From Haberlea rhodopensis (lineage: Eukaryota > Streptophyta > Magnoliopsida > Lamiales > Gesneriaceae), in the NCBI GenBank assembly GCA_907163345.1, contig CAJQUN010000222.1:62001-126000 (forward strand): DNA of 64,000 nucleotides, in the 5' to 3' direction. Below the pieces are notes generated by a model. That model worked only from the letters and a program-made list of their open reading frames with translations. It had not been told where the DNA came from and made no database searches. Below, piece by piece: positions 1 through 10,820 of this stretch. Each line of letters begins with the position of its first letter. Positions within the stretch are counted from its first letter, which is position 1. The translations under genes and the position numbers were made by a program.

Positions 1-74
1 AGGCAATGGGGAGGAGAGAGGAGTTGGTATGGAAAAGTTTGTGAAGTCAAACGAAAATTGGTTTAAGGGTTCTA

Positions 75-1234
75 TCAGTGGGGCTGAAAGAAACGGGGCA
101 ATAATAGGTTCAATGATAAATTGAGGTTGTTCGGTTGAGGAGGAGATGGAATGAGTGCTAAGGCGTTTATGGAAACAATCATGCACTCAGTGGAATCTTC
201 ATCTGCTGATGAGATATTAACTTGTTGGACTACTGACTCAATGACAGAGTCTATGGTTAAAGGATCAACATCCAGTAGAGATGGATGTTGACTGGACATA
301 ACAAGGGGTTCAAAAGAGGTAATGGGAGCAGCAGATACCACCTTTGTTGTAAGTGCAGCCTCAGTAACTACAGATGTTTCCTTTGAGGTAGCAGTATTCC
401 TCCTTGTATTTGTTCTGGTCTTCTTCGATGGAGGAGGAGGAAAAAACTCAACAGACTTTGAGATGATCTGTTCAGAGTCACTCACCACTTGATGCTTCTT
501 CCTCTTGGTGGAAACAGTCTTAGAAAGGCCTCCTTCTCCAATAGTAGGTTTCCAGTGAGTCAGAAGGTACCTGGCATTTATGAGCCGAGTGGGATGAAGA
601 TTGTAGATCATACCCACTGGAACTTCCATGCTTTCTAGAATACGACTGATGGGCAGAGCAAATCCAGAGTGATCCTTGGCTGATTCAACCATTCCATTCA
701 GCACTTGAAATAGGATCACCGACCAGTTGACTGCCAATCCTTTGACGATGGCACACATCACTTCAAACTTCTCCGGAGTGATGACGTCAAAGTAACCAGC
801 TTTGTGCAACAGACCATTAGCAATTATGTCTCCTAGCACTCGGAAGTGATTCTTCATCAAAATATTCTTGAACGGAGGGGTCCGCAGCCGGTGGCCAGAC
901 TCAGAAAACAATGTACTCATCTCATCTCAAATGGAGATGGAGATGGCAGATAAGTCAGTGAGCCCGACAGTAGGAAGGCTGAGATGCTTAATGAAATCCT
1001 ATTGAGTGACTTTAACTTATTTTTGGAACAGAGGCCACCACTGAGTTGCTTTCCACCCTCGCTGAAGCATATAACTCCTGTAGAACATTGGAGTTAGACT
1101 TAACAGGATAAATAGCACTGAGTTCTCAAGACATTTGAAAATACTTATCATTCTTTCACTAGTGCTTGTGTAACAGATTCAAAATCGATATGGACAATGT
1201 TGGTGACGAAACTTGGTTGGTTGGTCTTCGACAT
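75..1234 (-). pseudogene. Extra ORF 3' of Copia pol (plant retroelement-associated protein), decayed N-terminus
   Basis: An uninterrupted 281-codon frame covers 75-920. A decayed N-terminal part extends upstream to an ATG at 1234, with stops and frameshifts between (start MSKTNQPSF, then FESV). The segment ITPEKFEVMCAIVKGLAVNW followed by LFQVLNGMV matches what I recall of proteins common in Gesneriaceae assemblies as passengers of Copia elements. Their function is unknown. The C-terminal half is low-complexity, rich in S, T and P with a basic KRKK patch. It lies where SIRE-type elements carry an env-like or extra ORF, in the same sense as pol. No signal peptide or convincing membrane segment is visible, so an envelope role is not supported. 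Confidence 0.6.
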
Positions 1235-1559
1235 TATGAATTTGAAAACACTGAGAATGCACGAAGTCTGAAAAAAAATTCTTAGTCGCAGTAAATCTGA
1301 AATGGTAAAGTGAAAAATGAAAATGTTAATGGCGGTTAAAGAGGAAGGAGATGTAACGTCATACTATAGATGAAAGGACACATGGACACACGTCGCTCAT
1401 ATATGCAAGGATAAATTGAAATAAACTGAAATAGACAAGATTAAGCGGCACCGAAATAATTGAACATTAATAGTAATTAAAATATTAAATTCGACGTTTC
1501 AATTGGTTAATATTTAAGAAATGTTTTTAATAGCTTAGCGTATATGGTAATGTCCACTA

Positions 1560-2955
1560 GTATGCATAGTCTACTGGTTAAGTAGCATCTATTGTAGCAG
1601 ACACTTGTTTTACCAGCTGAGCATCAGTAGACCTTAGCGGCAGTGAGTGCGATTGCTTAGGATTAGCTTGGAAGCAAGCACACATACAGACATCAAACAT
1701 GATGTCAGGTCTACAGGATGTCAAGTATTCCGATAATACCGCGATACATGGTTACTTCTACTGGTATGCCTGCTTTATCCAAATCTAGTTTAGCGGACGA
1801 GCTCATGAGAGTGGCTGCTACTGAACTAGTGCTCATTCCGTATTTAGCTCTTTGTGTACTTTGACTGGTTGATCAGAATTCCCTCAGCAGACTGCTTGAT
1901 TTGCAATCCTAGGAAAAATGATAACTCTCACATCATGCTCATCTCAAACTGATCATGCATGATTCTATAGAATCTCTCGCAAAGCTTTGGGCTAGTACTA
2001 CCAAAAATAATATCATCAACATATATCTGAACCAGTAAAGTATGGTCACCCTTTGTGAAAAAAATGGTCTTATCCACCATTTGTACTCAGTCAAATACTT
2101 TGATAGAGTTTCATACCATGCTCAGGGAGCTTGTTTCAAACAATACATAGCTTTGTCTAGTTTAAAAACGAAGGAGGGATGCTGATGGTTTTAAAACTCA
2201 GGAGGTTTTTCAAACATAAACCTCTTCCTGGAGTTTGCCATTAAGAAAAGCCCTCTTAACATCCATCTGATAGACTTTAAAGTCTTGGAATGTAGCAAAT
2301 GCAAGAAATATGTGAATAGCTTCTAATCGGGATACAAGAGCAAAAGTTTCATCAAAATCGATGCCTTCTTCATGTATGTATCCATGTGCAACTAATCTTG
2401 CTTTATTCCTGATTACTGTACCATTCTCATCCAATTTATTTCCGAATACCCATTTGGTACCTATAACAGTGTGATGTGATGGACGTGGTACTAAGTGCCA
2501 AACTTTATTTCTCTCAAATTGATTTTAAGTTCTTCTTGCATGTCATCTACCCAATTTGGATATAAAATAACATCATCTATCTTTTTGGGTTCTATGTGAG
2601 AGATGAATGCACCATGAAGAAATTCATTTATCATATGTCCTTTGGTTATGAGAGGAGCAGTAGGGTTACCTGTGACCGGCTTGGGTGGATGATTCTTCTT
2701 CAACCAGAGCGGAGGTCCAAGAGCATTTGTTCCTTCATCATTAGGTATTTGAGTTGGCTACTCAGTAGACTGGATTAATTCATCGTTGGTTTTTGCGATA
2801 TCTACTGCACTAAGGGTAGATTCATTAGTGTCCTTGGCATCGGAGTTCAGCTCTTGTGGACAAGTAGATACCTCTTCTTGCGCTTCCGGGACTTTTTGTT
2901 CTAAAATGCAGTCGACCCTTCTACTGTAGTCCAACTCATCATCATTATCAGTATG
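1560..2955 (-). pseudogene. Copia reverse transcriptase and IN-RT linker, copy A
   Basis: On the minus strand, 2955-2491 encodes the acidic linker between integrase and RT (NDDELDYSRRVDCILEQ and the conserved PNWVDDMQEEL). The open stretch 2434-2210 is the RVT_2 N-terminus (KARLVAHGY, GIDFDETFA, VYQMDVKRAFLNG). Further on, about 2035-1985 reads YVDDIIFGST, the catalytic motif. Decayed sequence continues to about 1620, where the LTAAK segment is recognisable. Stops and frameshifts break the frame after 2210. The RNase H domain expected next (1300-1560) is essentially missing. The frame is cut from integrase by the element at 2961-8399. Confidence 0.85.
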
Positions 2956-2960
2956 CGTAT
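2956..2960. other. Target site duplication CGTAT, left copy
   Basis: CGTAT directly precedes the LTR start TGATGTGACT and is repeated exactly at 8400-8404. Confidence 0.95.
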
Positions 2961-4453
2961 TGATGTGACTATAAATAGACACATCTATTGCGCTTAATTG
3001 TCTACGATTTGGTATATTTTGATGGATAAATTGATACATATGCTACCTAATCGTATATTTGTGTAAATGTAGGGAAAGGTGAAGAAATCAAGCTAAAATG
3101 ATGAAAGAAGCAATAAAGTTGAAGAAAAGAGAAAAAAATCAGAATCCAAGACACATGTTGCTCCTTTCTCCTCAAATTTCTATATGTTCGAGCCATGTTT
3201 TGGAAATGTGGTCCATAGAAAAGTTGTAGAACTTTGAGTTATCTTCGCGTGGACAGCTGATTCATCGAATTCAGAGTTTGGACAAGAAAGTTACGGCCAA
3301 AATACGAAACTCGCCAGAAAAATTGATGACAGGCGTAATTACGCCATTATTAGGCGTAATTACGCCAACGCTACGGCATCTGTAGGCGTAGCTACGCCAT
3401 TCTACGCGTATTTACGCTAGAAGACTTTTGGAAAGTGTAAAAACTTGATTTCTTTCCTTCCCACATGGATTCTAACCTACTCCATCAGCCTCTCTATACA
3501 TATATGCACGAAAATCAGACCTTAAAAACATCTAGATAATTAGGGTAGAGTAGTTTAGCATAGTTTTATATTTTTTCTTTCAATTTTGTTGAAGAATGCT
3601 ACGAAGATCGAAGCGAAGGCGGGATTGACACCTCGACGAGCGGAGATCGGATTAGTTTTCTTTCCCTTGTCTTTATTTATTGTTTTTCTTAGATTATGTC
3701 TAGCTAGTTTTAATTCTTGGTTGAGGAAGACTAATACCTTGGATTTATTTATCTTGGGGAGATTCTTACGCCTTTGTTTATCGATTTTATTGAATATCAT
3801 TGTTTTTCTGATTTTGTTGATATGATTGGTGTTTGTTTATTGGATTGACAACCTAATAACTTTCATGTAATCTAATGCTAAATTTGATAATTGTTTGATT
3901 AATCAAATTTACGAAGCAACTAAGATTGATAATTGCCTGCTGTTGGTGTTATTAAATTCTTAGGGAAAACAATTGACTAAATTTATATGAACCGCTTGTG
4001 TTTATATGATTTAGATTCATCGCTCACTAGTTTTGAATGGTGTCATGATTTTAATCTTGAATATGCATTTAGAGATTGATTGATTGATGAAAGTTAAATT
4101 AGGACGCTTGGACTAATTGACTATGAATAAGGTGAGGGAGGAATTAGATTTTCAATTGATGAATATTCAAGTAAAATTGAGTCTTTTGTGAATCGATGAA
4201 ATAGATGATAATATCCAAGGTAGAGTCGACTGATACCAAGAATCGCTTTCATTAGTTTAATCTTTAGTTTTAATTTTAATTAGTATAATTCAACTTCACA
4301 ACCCCATCTTTTATTGTTTTGACTTTGATTCTCATTAACACAAAGATTCACACCTCCTCGTGGGATCGATCCCTACTCACGCTACTACATTATTGTTATC
4401 AATCTTGAGGATTGAGTGGGGTTAATTTGGGCGTACACGATAAACGCACACCA
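2961..4453 (+). repeat. 5' LTR of the LARD-like element
   Basis: This 1493 bp repeat begins TGATGTGACT and ends CGCACACCA; it pairs with 6909-8399. It contains a palindrome cluster at 3332-3418, then a TATA-like stretch (CTATACATATATGCA) near 3493-3507, which I take as the likely core promoter. The short frames within it appear in both LTR copies and are not genes. Confidence 0.92.
3332..3418. repeat. Palindrome cluster, GGCGTAATTACGCC type, 5' LTR
   Basis: Perfect 14-bp palindromes GGCGTAATTACGCC occur at 3332-3345 and 3353-3366, and GGCGTAGCTACGCC at 3385-3398. A degenerate copy (TACGCGTATTTACGC) follows at about 3403-3417. They end about 75 bp upstream of the TATA-like stretch. Confidence 0.9.
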
Positions 4454-4458
4454 AATTT

Positions 4459-4476
4459 TGGCGCCGTTGCCGGGGA
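4459..4476 (+). other. Primer binding site, tRNA-Asp type
   Basis: TGGCGCCGTTGCCGGGGA lies five bases after the 5' LTR end. It is complementary to the 3' terminus of plant tRNA-Asp, the primer commonly used by Athila-type elements. Confidence 0.88.
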
Positions 4477-4608
4477 GGCGTTGTATATTTTTGTGTTAAT
4501 ATTTTCTGTTTTATTTCTTTCTCTTTCTTTTTCTTTCTTTCTTTCCCCCCACCGCTACTCTTGTTTGTTAGTGCTTACAGGTTGATTTCTCAAAAATCGG
4601 ATCTTATC

Positions 4609-5604
4609 ATGGAGGACTATAGGCGACTAGATGAATTGGAGTATCTTGTGCAACAACTTAGCGTAGGGAGTGGACAAAGTGCATACAACTCAAGTTGGAG
4701 TGATCATCCCATTCTCAACTCTGACAATCAATGGATGAGCCCACCTCCACCTTACATGAAGTCCACCCTACTGCCATACATACTGCAATACCCGCCATGG
4801 CCACAACAACCTCAATACCATACCCCTGGTGAGTCTTTAGAGGATCTTGTTTCAACACTTAATGATAGTACTTTGCAATTTCAACAGGAATTCAGGGCTA
4901 GCACTCAGAATTTGGGTAACCAAATGGAGCAACTAATAAGATCGGCCGATAGGATAGCAGCACAAAAGGAGACCATGATTGCATTCGAATCATGGAGAGA
5001 TGAAGAAGAGGAGACTATGGAGAAGGTGGTACTGATGTCACCCGAGCTAGAAGAGGAGACACATGTGCCAATAGAAGAAAAGGAGCTTGTACATCCTACA
5101 ACTCCGAATGGTATGTTTCCAACTGAGAACTATGTTGATTACTTAGATGAATCATGTGCTGTGGAAGAGGAGTCGACGAAAGAATACTGTGATGAAATAG
5201 ATCCTTGGGACTATTTTTTCGAAGACAACATCACCTTGGACAGTGGCAAAGAGGCAGAAACTCCGGAAACGATGGTACTGAGGCCATCAATACTTGAAGA
5301 ACAAACAGAGGTCGAGGTGGATAACAAGGAATCTCACCAGAATGAGATTCCCAAAGGCGAGCATCAGGGACAACAAGTTAAAGGATGCCATGAGGTAGAT
5401 CTTGATCGACCTCAACTGACTTCTTTGGAGGAAGGCGACATAGTGAAAAGACAAAAACCCTCCAAGAGGTGCAAGGCGAATAGGCATCGCCTTAAGCGAG
5501 AGAACTGGCGTCGGGCCACCGACGTTAAACAGAGGCGCTGCTTGGGAGGCAACCCAAGGGGAGTTAGTTTCCTTTCTCCCTTTTATTTATTTTTTTTGCT
5601 TTAG
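4609..5604 (+). CDS. Gag-derived ORF of the LARD-like element
   Basis: The 331-codon frame starts at the ATG at 4609 (MEDYRRLDELEYLV). An upstream in-frame extension to 4561 lacks an ATG. Around residues 75-125 the segment SLEDLVSTLNDSTLQFQQEF and the following QNLGNQMEQLIRSADRIAAQ resemble the spacer after the gag domain of Athila/Tat polyproteins. The first half is rich in P, Y and W. The second half is strongly acidic and ends in a basic KRCKANRHRLKRENWRR segment. No zinc knuckle, protease or RT is present. It may be a relic gag fragment kept open by chance, or a protein used by the element. The last 25 codons run through a hairpin conserved in related elements, so the true coding end is uncertain. 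Confidence 0.5.
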   Translation: MEDYRRLDELEYLVQQLSVGSGQSAYNSSWSDHPILNSDNQWMSPPPPYMKSTLLPYILQYPPWPQQPQYHTPGESLEDLVSTLNDSTLQFQQEFRASTQNLGNQMEQLIRSADRIAAQKETMIAFESWRDEEEETMEKVVLMSPELEEETHVPIEEKELVHPTTPNGMFPTENYVDYLDESCAVEEESTKEYCDEIDPWDYFFEDNITLDSGKEAETPETMVLRPSILEEQTEVEVDNKESHQNEIPKGEHQGQQVKGCHEVDLDRPQLTSLEEGDIVKRQKPSKRCKANRHRLKRENWRRATDVKQRRCLGGNPRGVSFLSPFYLFFLL

Positions 5605-5680
5605 TAGTTAGATTCTCTTTTCTTGTATTTTTGCCTTACATTGGGGACAATGTAAGATTTAAGTATGGGGGAGGGATTAG
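5541..5680 (+). other. Two hairpins followed by a polypurine-tract-like motif
   Basis: CTTGGGAGGCAACCCAAG at 5541-5558 forms a perfect 6-bp stem with a 6-nt loop. At 5635-5656, CTTACATTG and CAATGTAAG form a perfect 9-bp stem closed by GGGA, which fits the GNRA tetraloop pattern. Immediately after is AGATTTAAGTATGGGGGAGG, nearly identical to the true polypurine tract at 6889-6905. I recall the first hairpin from other plant Athila/Tat-like elements. Its role is unknown to me. RNA packaging or a second plus-strand priming site are possibilities only. Confidence 0.7.
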
Positions 5681-6908
5681 TGTGTGTTATTGCTTTTCTA
5701 TTACAAAAATACAAAAAAATCGAAATATTTGAAAATTTTGAGCTCATAGTTAGTAATGAACACATGCTTAGAATCACTAGCCCATGATGAAACCTAATAA
5801 TGGCATGCATGTTTTTGAACATAGGTGAATTGTTAACCTTGGAACACTTTGAACTCTAATGCAAAGTGTACTTTAACATAGTAGTTGAATATTTTGAGCA
5901 CATTATTGTCATGACTTGTGAAGTGTGCATAGCTTAGTGAAGATTGTGTGAACTTTGTGATAGTCTTAAGAAGTCTCTAATACATGCTAGAACTTAACTA
6001 CATGCTCTTTGAGGCGTATGTCTAGACTACTTGCAAACATGAAAGTGATATAGGCAATCTTTGATGCGTTTGAGCCTTTCAAGCCTACCATGTAAAGAAA
6101 ATCAATCACTAGTACCCTTTTTGAGCCTTAATGCCAAAGAATGGTTGTATGCTAAGCATGCAAACAACCCCCATTCGACATTCTTTGACTAGCTTATCAT
6201 CATTCCCTAATGAGCCTAAATATGAGTTCTATCCATACCTTCGAAGGGAGTATGATGTGTTTCATTCACATGCACTTAAGTATTCAATGATTAAAATGTT
6301 TGTGAGCTTCATAAGGAAAAGAATGAAATACATGAAAGAAAAGGAATGCCTTGAGGAAATAGATAAAAATATGACTCCAAGGGGAGCCAAGGCACAAAAG
6401 AAGAAAAATGTTGAAACAAAAGTTGTAAAATTCAAGCAAGAAGAGAAGCTTTTAGTGTGCATATCATCATACTCTCTTACTTGATATATCCTTACCTTTC
6501 TTTCATAAGCCAATACCTAGGCCACACTACAAGCTAATAAAGACCTACTTGATTTATGTTTGCAAAGTGGCTAAGATAGTGGAGAAGAGTGTGCAAGTGA
6601 GCTTATACTTGTGTTAGTGTATGACTTGAACTATTGTGAGTTTACATCTATTGGATCTATAATTTGTACATGACACTTGTTCATGACCACACACACACGT
6701 TCACTACTTTGTTGGGTACGAATTGTTTAGGGATTGAACTTGTTCCATTATTAACTTTTCACCGCCTTTCATTACTATGCATGTTTATAATTGTTGAGGC
6801 ATAAAAGTGAGGACAAGTTAGTTTGTTTTGATGCTATGAGCCAAGCAAAAAGATTTTAGTTTTGTCTGATTTACTCGAGGTCGAGTAAAGATTAAGTATG
6901 GGGGTGTT
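5681..6908 (+). other. Internal 3' region and polypurine tract of the LARD-like element
   Basis: About 1.2 kb without a recognisable domain. A 117-codon frame (6131-6484) has no family resemblance I can name. The segment ends with AGATTAAGTATGGGGGTGTT, the polypurine tract abutting the 3' LTR at 6909. Confidence 0.7.
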
Positions 6909-8399
6909 TGATGTGACTATAAATAGACACATCTATTGCGCTTAATTGTCTACGATTTGGTATATTTTGATGGATAAATTGATACATATGCTACCTAATC
7001 GTATATTTGTGTAAATGTAGGGAAAGGTGAAGAAATCAAGCTAAAATGATGAAAGAAGCAATAAAGTTGAAGAAAAGAGAAAAAAATCAGAATCCAAGAC
7101 ACATGTTGCTCCTTTCTCCTCAAATTTCTATATGTTCGAGCCATGTTTTGGAAATGTAGTCCATAGAAAGGTTTTAGAACTTTGAGTTATCTTCGCGTGG
7201 ACAGCTGATTCATCGAATTCGAAGTTCGGACGAGAAAGTTACGGCCAAAATACGAAACTCGCCAGAAATATTATGACAGGCGTAATTACGCCATTATTAG
7301 GCGTAATTACGCCAACGCTACGGCATCTGTAGGCGTAGCTACGCCATTCTACGCGTATTTACGCCAGAAGACTTTTGGAAAGTGTAAAAACTTGATTTCT
7401 TTCCTTCCCATATGGATTCTAACCTACTCCATCAGCCTCCCTATACATATATGCACGAAAATCAGACCTTAAAAACATCTAGATAGTTATGGTAGAGTAG
7501 TTTAGCATAGTTTTATATTTTTCTTTCAATTTTGTTGAAGAATGCTACGAAGATCGAAGCGAAGGCGGGATTGACACCTCGACGAGCGGAGATCGGATTA
7601 GTTTTCTTTCCCTTGTCTTTATTTATTGTTTTTCTTAGATTATGTCTAGCTAGTTTTAATTCTTGGTTGAGGAAGACTAATACCTTGGATTTACTTATCT
7701 TGGGGAGATTCTTACGCCTTTGTTTATCGATTTTATTGAATATCATTGTTTTTCTGATTTTGTTGATATGATTGGTGTTTGTTTATTGGATTGACAACCT
7801 AATAACTTTCATGTAATCTAATGCTAAATTTGATAATTGTTTGATTAATCAAATTTACGAAGCAACTAAGATTGATAATTGCCTGCTGTTGGTGTTATTA
7901 AATTCTTAGGGAAAACAATAGACTAAATTTATATGAACCGCTTGTGTTTATATGATTTAGATTCATCGCTCACTAGTTTTGAATGGTGTCATGATTTTAA
8001 TCTTGAATATGCATTTAGAGATTGATTGATTGATGAAAGTTAAATTAGGACGCTTGGACTAATTGACTATGAATAAGGTGAGGGAGGAATTAGATTTTCA
8101 ATTGATGAATATTCAAGTAAAATTGAGTCTTTTGTGAATCGATGAAATAGATGATAATATCCAAGGTAGAGTCGACTGATACCAAGAATCGCTTTCATTA
8201 GTTTAATCTTTAGTTTTAATTTTAATTAGTATAATTCAACTTCACAACCCCATCTTTTATTGTTTTGACTTTGATTCTCATTAACACAAAGATTCACACC
8301 TCCTCGTGGGATCGATCCCTACTCACGCTACTACATTATTGTTATCAATCTTGAGGATTGAGTGGGGTTAATTTGGGCGTACACGATAAACGCACACCA
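6909..8399 (+). repeat. 3' LTR of the LARD-like element
   Basis: This 1491 bp repeat begins TGATGTGACT and ends CGCACACCA; it is followed by the duplication CGTAT at 8400-8404. It carries the same internal features as the 5' LTR. Confidence 0.93.
7279..7366. repeat. Palindrome cluster, GGCGTAATTACGCC type, 3' LTR
   Basis: Perfect palindromes at 7279-7292, 7300-7313 and 7332-7345 mirror the 5' LTR cluster. They are intact although surrounding LTR sequence has diverged. The fourth, degenerate unit ends TTTACGCC here and TTTACGCT in the 5' LTR. Confidence 0.9.
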
Positions 8400-8404
8400 C
8401 GTAT

Positions 8405-9600
8405 TTTCCAATTGATTACTCAAATTATTGATTTGCAGTTCAGATGCAGAATTATCAAGTGATTCATAAAATTTCACATGAACAGATTCCTCTACTGTAA
8501 GTGTTCTATTATTAAACACTCTAAAAGCCTTAATAACAGCAGAGTAGCCAAGAAATATTACAGCATCATATTTAGCATCAAAAGCGTTGATACGAGTCTT
8601 TCCATTGTTGTGAATAAAATATTTGCAGCCAAACACATGGAAATAAGAAATATTTGGCTTACTGCCATTCCAGATATCATACTGTATATTGTGTGCTCAT
8701 TTATTAATCATCGACCTGTTCTGCGTATATCAAAATGTATTAACTGCTTCTGCCCAAAATCTCTGAGCGATTTCTGACTCTGCAAGCATAGTTCACGCAG
8801 CTTCTTTAAAAGTGTGGTTCCTACGCTCTGCAACTCTGTTTTGTTGCGGGGTTCTAGCAACAGAGTATTTGTGTTTAATGCCAAGGTCATCATGAGATGA
8901 TTCGAGTGACTGATTTGTAAATTCAGTACCTTTATCACTACGAATTTTATCTATCCCACATGATTTCTCGTTTCGTAGTCTTTTCAGTAGTTTGATCAGC
9001 TTTGGAGTAGCTTGATCTTTGCTACCTAGAAACATGACCCACGTAAAACGAGAGAAATCGTCTATTAACACTAGAGTATACTTCATTCCTCCTAGACTTG
9101 TTACTGGTATAGGACCAAAAAGATCCATGTGCAACAACTCTAGGAACCGGGAAGAAGATTTACTACATCTGTTCTTAAAGGTAGATCTGATCTGCTTACC
9201 AAGCTGGCATGCTGAACAGATCTTATCTTTTGAGAACTCAATCTGAGGCAATCCATCAACTAAATCAAGTTTACGCAGACTGACAATAGTTTTAAAATTT
9301 AAGTGACTCAAACTCTTGTGCCAAGCCAATTTTTGAAACTATTCAAGGCAGCAAAGCAAGTAGGTGAGGCTGGCTGATCAAAATTCTCAATTTTATAAGT
9401 GTTGTCATGCCTCTTACCTACAAGCAATATATTACCATCAGTATATCTTATTGCGCATGTGTACTGGTTGAATTCTACCGGGTGTCCATTATCACATAGT
9501 TGATTAATGCTAATCAGATTATAACATAAATTTTCAACTAACAGTACTTCTTCAATAATAATGTTACCATGGATAATCTTGCCCTTACCCACAATTCTAC
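8405..9600 (-). pseudogene. Copia integrase and pre-integrase region, copy A
   Basis: The minus strand from 9592 encodes the pre-integrase region (LVENLCYNLISINQLCDNGH). A frameshift near 9330 leads into an open integrase segment (9329-8793). Its zinc-binding half contains HKSLSHLN and CSACQLGK. The catalytic core shows HMDLFGPIPV (first Asp), IRSDKGTEF (second Asp) and NRVAERRN (Glu). After 8793 the frame is decayed, then reopens at 8636 (FGCKYFIHN, FLGYSA, RVFNNRTLTVEESVHV) until the insertion at 8404. The catalytic triad is intact but the reading frame is not, so it is not functional. Confidence 0.87.
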
Positions 9601-10820
9601 CTTTCTCGTTGTACTAAACGCTATTCTTGTTCCGGCGGGTCTACTAAATCGGACAGTAGACATGCATTTCCTGTCATATGTTTAGAACATCCACTGTCCA
9701 GGAACCACTATGAGCTCCAAACTTACTGTATTCTAGATCTCTGCAATTGAAGTGATGATATCATTGGTACCCAATCCTACTTGGATCCAAATAAGATTAG
9801 TCCTTTCAGGACCCACACTTGGATAACCCTGAATTCTTGGGGTCTGTGTGTCCTGAAATGTGTGTGCAGTAGACGGTGATGGTGTTCTAGGGTGTTGCGT
9901 GTGATAGTGAGTGTATGCATGTTGTTTTGGTTTTTGATTCATGTTTGGAAGCATTTATCTCTTTTGGACAGGCATATAATTATAATACCAGTTAGGTTTT
10001 GGCTCTCGAGTTACTTGACCAGTAGGCTTATGTCCCTTATTTGACTTATGTACTGGTCTAGTCTTCTCTACTGGCTTGACATAACCAATATGTAATGCAT
10101 GTTCCTTAACGAGATTTGGCTTGACAGGTTCCATTCCCAACTCACTTGGTTCATACATGATGCTGGATCAAACAAAGTTTATTGTTTGAGACTTGTTTTT
10201 CACCAGACAGTTGAGATCCTATGCTAGAGGCTTTACTGTCATGTTGATATAGCCTACGCCAAGCAAGCTTAAACGACTCTAGTATTTAATCTTTTTCTAG
10301 TGGTTGATGTGTTCCATGTGCGAACCCAAGTGACGAGTTTCTGGTGTGAACATTTAACTTCGTCATTTTCTTTTTCGAGTAGACTTACTTTTTCCGTTAA
10401 GCATTCCAGCTCCCTTGATTGTTCAAAATCAAGTTTACTGTCCTGCTGTTCAATTGGGCTAGTATGTTCAGTTTTGTAGTTCTCGAAGGACTCATACAAC
10501 AGTTCATACTCATTTATCATGCCCTGCAATGCATCCAGTATGTATAGATTTAGAAAGGTTAGAATCAGTTATCTCACTGTCATCATTTGCCATTAGACAG
10601 TGACTCCTTCATCTTCACTTTTGCTTGACGAGCTTGACGATTCTTTTGTTTCTGATTCTGAATCAGCCTATTTGCTCTTGCTTTCCTCAGCAACAAGAAC
10701 CTTTTGATTTCTATCTCTCCAGGATGATCATCTTTTCTCCTTAGACTTTTTGTAGTCCTTGGAAGTCCTCTTTTGATCATCTTTCATTGGTTTAGTACAA
10801 TAAGCGATGAAATGTCCCGG
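9600..10820 (-). pseudogene. Copia protease active site and gag C-terminal half, copy A
   Basis: The minus strand at 9705-9660 reads WFLDSGCSKHMTGNAC, the Copia aspartic protease motif, with D-S-G at 9698-9690. Upstream, 10780-9733 holds gag C-terminal sequence broken by stops: a coiled-coil-like acidic stretch (SLLEKENDEVKCSHQKLV), the segment YEPSELGMEPVKPNLVKEHA and a basic tail. The zinc knuckle second half (KPGHFIAYCTKP) sits at about 10820-10785. Its first half is on the far side of the insertion that ends at about 11902. Confidence 0.8.

Larger units (their letters stand above)
2961..8399 (+). mobile_element. Non-autonomous gypsy-type LTR element (LARD-like) inserted in Copia copy A
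   Basis: Two LTRs of about 1.49 kb flank a 2.46 kb internal region. The target duplication CGTAT is exact at 2956-2960 and 8400-8404. The PBS (4459-4476) matches the 3' end of tRNA-Asp, as in Athila-type elements. A purine tract precedes the 3' LTR. There is no protease, RT, RNase H or integrase, so movement would need enzymes in trans. One 331-codon ORF remains. By eye the LTRs differ at roughly 15-20 positions (about 1 percent). Copy B shows the uninterrupted Copia target around 49822, confirming the insertion point. Confidence 0.93.

Noticed and set aside
3555..7771. Pairs of matching short frames at 3555-3825 and 7513-7771
   Set aside because: They are the two LTR copies of the same element.
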